From Bacteroidales bacterium (GTDB taxonomy: Bacteria > Bacteroidota > Bacteroidia > Bacteroidales > UBA932): DNA of 64,000 nucleotides. The translations under genes were made by a program, and so were the position numbers. Under the pieces are notes generated by a model. It was given only the letters and a program-made list of their open reading frames with translations. It did not search any database and had not been told where the DNA came from. Below, piece after piece: positions 61,010 through 64,000 of this stretch (positions are counted from its first letter, which is position 1; each line of letters opens with the position of its first letter). The stretch is taken from NCBI GenBank assembly GCA_017548985.1, contig JAFYYW010000039.1, forward strand, positions 21,004 through 85,003, given 5' to 3'.

Positions 61010-61969
61010 CTATCCGAATATTGACATCGGGACCTCCCCGGTCCAGCATAAAGGTTGCTCCACACCAAACAGGTGGAGAACGGTGGAGGCGGTGTTAACT
61101 GTATTATTAGCCTCGGTGATTGTGAAACCTTTCTTGATGCCGGGGCCTTTTATTACCCATGGCACGATCATTTCCTCAGGGCTGACACCGCCATGTCCCT
61201 TCCCGATCCCGCCGTGGTCGGTGATGAACATCAGATGGGTCTCCTCGAAAAGCCCCTCTTTCTTCAGGAATTCTATCATGCGACCAACTTGGGCATCCCC
61301 CTCCTCTATTGACTTGATATATTCAGGGGACATCCACTCACAGGTGTGGCCTATATGGTCCGTGTGTACGTTATAGAGGAACATGAACAGTTTGTTCTTC
61401 TTGTGATCCCTGATGTACTCCATTGCCCGGTCATACAGTTCCGGATACCCTTCATCCGAGGCGGAGAGTTTGTCATCCATGTATTTCGGGTTAAGAGAAT
61501 TGATCAAAGGCAACCAGTTCCAGTAGTACGCTGTCTTGATACCGGGAACGTTGTCCTTCAAAACTTTAAAGACAGATGGGAAATAACCGTCGGCATCTGT
61601 CTCTACAGCCTGGAGCTTGTATTTGTCGACCTTCCAGCCATTGTCCGCCACACCATGGACCTCAGGTCCCGCGCCTAAGAGATGGCTGGTGTAGTTCGGA
61701 AGAGTCACGGAAGGCATGACATCACGTGTCGTAAAAGATACCGAGCCGTTATCCATCAGCGAATCGATATTCGGGGTGTGAGCCTGTAGAAGGCCATCTA
61801 CCCTTATTCCATCAAAGGTCATGATTATCACACGTTTGGCCTTGCCAAACATCTTTCCGGCCTTTTTTGCCTCTATCTCGGGAACGAGAGGGCCTATCAT
61901 GCTGGCTGCGGCGACTCCGGCGCCCGCGGCCAGACTCTTCTTGAAGAAGTCTCTCCTTGAAATTGACAT
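61010..61969 (-). CDS. Tat-exported alkaline phosphatase/phosphodiesterase family protein
   Basis: A 319-residue enzyme of the nucleotide pyrophosphatase/type-I phosphodiesterase branch of the alkaline phosphatase superfamily. The N-terminus ISRRDFFKKSLAAGAG is a twin-arginine signal. Metal and nucleophile residues: Asp in IIMTFDGIRVDGL, Thr in VMPSVTLPNYTS (nucleophile), Asp and His in HTDHIGHTCEW, and the pair in FITDHGGIGKGHGG. Substrate unknown; phosphodiesters or nucleotides are likely. Start at ATG 61969 after a GCAATATA-type promoter variant at 61991-61998. The plus-strand neighbour converges with a 37-base gap. Confidence 0.88.
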   Translation of the reverse strand: MSISRRDFFKKSLAAGAGVAAASMIGPLVPEIEAKKAGKMFGKAKRVIIMTFDGIRVDGLLQAHTPNIDSLMDNGSVSFTTRDVMPSVTLPNYTSHLLGAGPEVHGVADNGWKVDKYKLQAVETDADGYFPSVFKVLKDNVPGIKTAYYWNWLPLINSLNPKYMDDKLSASDEGYPELYDRAMEYIRDHKKNKLFMFLYNVHTDHIGHTCEWMSPEYIKSIEEGDAQVGRMIEFLKKEGLFEETHLMFITDHGGIGKGHGGVSPEEMIVPWVIKGPGIKKGFTITEANNTVNTASTVLHLFGVEQPLCWTGEVPMSIFG

Positions 61970-62049
61970 GGGTAATGTGGTTTTGATACCGCAATATAAG
62001 AATATTTGAAAAAAATGCGTAAGTTTATCCATCAAAACCACACAAGACC

Positions 62050-63027
62050 ATGTCAGAATCCATCATAGAATCCACTCTGGTCGGAGTGGACATTGGCGGA
62101 ACCAAGTGCGCCGTGACCATAGGCAAGCCTGTCGGCGAGGATATCGAGATAAGGGACAAGGTCTCTTTCCCAACGACTGATGTCGATGGGACCATTCGGG
62201 AAATCAAGGATACCATACGGTTTGTCCTTGAAAGGAACCAGTTGTCCACGAGCGACATACATGCGATAGGCATAAGCTGTGGCGGTCCTTTGGACAGCAG
62301 GACAGGAGTGATAATGTCTCCTCCCAATCTGCCCGGATGGGACAATATCCCTATCGTGAAGATCCTCTCCGAGGAATTCGGGGTTCCCGCCGCGGTCCAC
62401 AACGACGCCAACGCCTGCGCCCTGGCCGAATGGAAGTTCGGAGCCGGGAAAGGCACAAGGAACATGGTATTCATGACCTTCGGGACAGGACTAGGAGCCG
62501 GTCTCATCATCGATGGCAAGCTTTACACAGGGACCAACGACAATGCCGGTGAACTTGGCCATATCCGGCTCGAGGACTACGGTCCCGTCGGTTACGGCAA
62601 GGGCGGTTCTTTCGAGGGTTTCTGCAGTGGCAGCGGAATAGAGCAGCTTGCAAAGTCAATGGTCAAGGAACGTCTTCAGATGGGCTGCCATGTTCCCTGG
62701 TGCCCGGACGGTGACCTGGAAAGTATCACGGCGAAATCTGTAGCCGCGGCAGCGTTGGAAGGCGATCCTCTCGCGAAGGAGGTATACGCCATTTCCGCGC
62801 GGCATCTCGGGAAGGGACTGTCGATAGTTATCGATATCCTCAACCCTGAACTGATAGTCATAGGTAGTATCTATGCCAGGAATGAGGGAATGTTCAAGTC
62901 ACTGATGTGGGAAGTTATTGAAAAAGAGGCCCTTCCTCTGGCCTCCAAGGTATGTCGTGTCGTTCCCGCCGCCCTCGGAGAATCAATCGGCGACTATGCC
63001 GCCCTCTCGATCTCGGCGAATATATGA
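62050..63027 (+). CDS. ROK family sugar kinase
   Basis: A 325-residue cytoplasmic ROK protein. The ATP loop is LVGVDIGGTKCAV, the catalytic segment is AAVHNDANACALAEWKFGAG (catalytic Asp), and TFGTGLGAGLIIDGKLYTGTN follows. The usual ROK zinc motif C-x-C-G-x2-G-C-x-E is not present: the matching region reads GYGKGGSFEGFCSG, so the fold works without that metal. Likely a glucokinase or fructokinase; the substrate is not proven. Its stop overlaps the GmhA start by four bases, which suggests joint action on a sugar. Confidence 0.9.
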   Translation: MSESIIESTLVGVDIGGTKCAVTIGKPVGEDIEIRDKVSFPTTDVDGTIREIKDTIRFVLERNQLSTSDIHAIGISCGGPLDSRTGVIMSPPNLPGWDNIPIVKILSEEFGVPAAVHNDANACALAEWKFGAGKGTRNMVFMTFGTGLGAGLIIDGKLYTGTNDNAGELGHIRLEDYGPVGYGKGGSFEGFCSGSGIEQLAKSMVKERLQMGCHVPWCPDGDLESITAKSVAAAALEGDPLAKEVYAISARHLGKGLSIVIDILNPELIVIGSIYARNEGMFKSLMWEVIEKEALPLASKVCRVVPAALGESIGDYAALSISANI

Positions 63028-63620
63028 AAATGAATATGGATGACCGCGAATCTTTGATAGCACATAGCCTGGACGAGGCGAGGTGTGAACTGGAAGCTTT
63101 CCTGAAGGATCAGGAGACCGTTCCTTCCATTGCTGATGCCGCCGGGCTCATGGCCTCCTGCCTTGCTTCAGGAGGGAAGATAATCAGTTGTGGCAACGGT
63201 GGCTCCCTTTGCGATGCCACCCATTTCGCGGAGGAGCTTACCGGCCGCTTCAGGAATGACCGGAGACCATTCCCGGCCATGGCCATAAACGACCCCGCAT
63301 ACATAACATGCGTGGGAAACGACTATTCGTTCGAGGATGTGTTTTCCAGATGGGTTGAAGCCTTCGGCAAGCCAGGCGATGTCCTTCTCGCGATAAGCAC
63401 AAGCGGATCATCAAAAAATATCCTAAATGCCGTCTCGGCAGCCCGGAGGCTTGGGATGAAGGTGGTCGCTTTGACATCAAAAAAAGGCAAGTCCCTGACG
63501 GAACTTGCCGATGTCGTGATCGCGGCGCCTGACGCGCCTCACTCGGACAGGATTCAGGAGATCCACATCAAGGTGATCCATATCCTCATCCAATCCATAG
63601 AATCGATTCTCACCTCTTAG
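63024..63620 (+). CDS. gmhA: Phosphoheptose isomerase-like SIS protein (GmhA)
   Basis: A 198-residue SIS-domain isomerase. GmhA turns sedoheptulose 7-phosphate into D-glycero-heptose 7-phosphate for LPS core. Landmarks: ISCGNGGSLCDATHFAEELTG, the Arg-rich RFRNDRRPFPAMAIND, VGNDYSFEDVF and VLLAISTSGSSKNIL. Start at ATG 63024 overlapping the ROK stop (ATGA), so the pair is translationally coupled. The neighbour kinase argues for a linked sugar-phosphate role and leaves open that this is another SIS sugar isomerase. The last 11 bases overlap the L-rhamnose isomerase end. Confidence 0.88.
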   Translation: MKMNMDDRESLIAHSLDEARCELEAFLKDQETVPSIADAAGLMASCLASGGKIISCGNGGSLCDATHFAEELTGRFRNDRRPFPAMAINDPAYITCVGNDYSFEDVFSRWVEAFGKPGDVLLAISTSGSSKNILNAVSAARRLGMKVVALTSKKGKSLTELADVVIAAPDAPHSDRIQEIHIKVIHILIQSIESILTS

Positions 63621-64000
63621 AAGTGACTTCCTCCTCGTACTTCTCGATGCAGGCGATGAATTCCTCGCCGACAGGGACGTTGTTCTTGTAGTTGAAGTAA
63701 TCGAACACGGCTCCGAACGGGAGGGTCTTGGCCTCCTCGAGAAGGGCGAGCTTCTGGAAGCTCTTGCCCTCGGCCTCGTACTCGCGCAGTTTGGCGAGCG
63801 GCTCAAGAAGGGCGCTCAGGATGCACTTCTGCGTGGCGCGTGATCCGATGACATAAGCTCCGATGCGGTTCATAGCACCGTCGAAGTAGTCAAGGCCGAC
63901 GTGGGCCCTGTGGAGACCGTCAGAACGCACGAGCTCCTTGAAGAACTCAAGGGTCATATCGTTCATAATGGTCACGTGGTCGGAATCCCAGCGGACAGGA
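63610..64000 (-). CDS. rhaA: L-rhamnose isomerase, C-terminal part
   Basis: The C-terminal 129 codons of a gene that continues beyond the right edge of the window. The frame is open to the edge, and the upstream codons give PVRWDSDHV, the known RhaA motif. It continues VGLDYFDGAMNRIGAYVIGSRA and LPFGAVFDYFNYKNNVPVGEEF, both characteristic of L-rhamnose isomerase (L-rhamnose to L-rhamnulose). A catabolic rhamnose operon is likely to lie beyond the edge. An apparent GTG start at 63975 is only an internal valine. Confidence 0.9.
   Translation of the reverse strand, partial: PVRWDSDHVTIMNDMTLEFFKELVRSDGLHRAHVGLDYFDGAMNRIGAYVIGSRATQKCILSALLEPLAKLREYEAEGKSFQKLALLEEAKTLPFGAVFDYFNYKNNVPVGEEFIACIEKYEEEVTSKR

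Noticed and set aside
1..64000. CRISPR array, prophage or insertion sequence
   Set aside because: No regularly spaced repeats, integrase, transposase or phage structural genes were seen; repeats found are short and isolated.

Overview
The window is ordinary chromosomal DNA from a member of the Bacteroidales (Bacteroidota). The evidence is the lineage-specific gene families (DUF4301, DUF5683, the small zinc-ribbon protein near ssb, helix-hairpin-helix protein with a barrel-like C-terminus, TamB-type giant, GH92), the order parA-parB-DUF5683-mltD, and many promoters of the Bacteroidota type (TTTG, about 19-20 bases, then TAnnTTTG). I cannot name the genus. I see no rRNA, CRISPR array, prophage or insertion sequence; one tRNA (Phe) is present.

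Layout. 1-4.5 kb: end of a BaiN/HI0933-type flavoprotein, then a MATE exporter - DUF3737 - C69 dipeptidase operon. 4.5-11.8 kb, minus strand: a tryptophanase/tyrosine phenol-lyase family enzyme whose specificity residues look like tyrosine phenol-lyase, DUF4301, a Na/Pi cotransporter fused to PhoU-like and PhoB-type DNA-binding domains, an acyltransferase, an AbrB-type regulator and a small ABC system. 12-17 kb: a sugar module (PfkB kinase, D-lyxose/mannose isomerase, mannitol-1-phosphate dehydrogenase) converging on a GH92 alpha-mannosidase. 17-26 kb: tRNA-Phe, priA with an in-frame palindromic insertion, parAB, DUF5683, mltD, HHH protein. 26-31 kb: a fused Hpt-Adk purine enzyme, a GH88-DUF2264 fusion, obgE and a PAP2 phosphatase.

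31-38.6 kb: murF, dut, uracil permease, an LptF/G permease, tgt, a nucleoside permease, a zinc-ribbon protein and ssb. 38.7-44 kb: a candidate small RNA, the dTDP-rhamnose genes split into rfbB (with pdxA and rnhA) and a divergent rfbDAC operon. 44-55 kb: recG, a protein kinase-AAA+ ATPase fusion, a DUF486 membrane protein, rmuC, a TamB-like protein and a C26 peptidase. 55-64 kb: a candidate small RNA, CobW GTPase, a coiled-coil protein with zapA, a structured RNA, RNase Y, a DsbD-like reductase, a Tat-exported phosphodiesterase, ROK kinase with GmhA, and the end of L-rhamnose isomerase.

The most unusual items are the transporter-PhoU-winged-helix fusion (7497-9452) and the kinase-AAA+ fusion (46156-47898). 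After them come the palindromic insertion inside priA, three candidate small RNAs, and a pattern of -7 elements lying only 4-7 bases before start codons, which suggests leaderless mRNAs. All domain calls are from reading the protein sequences; no database search was run.
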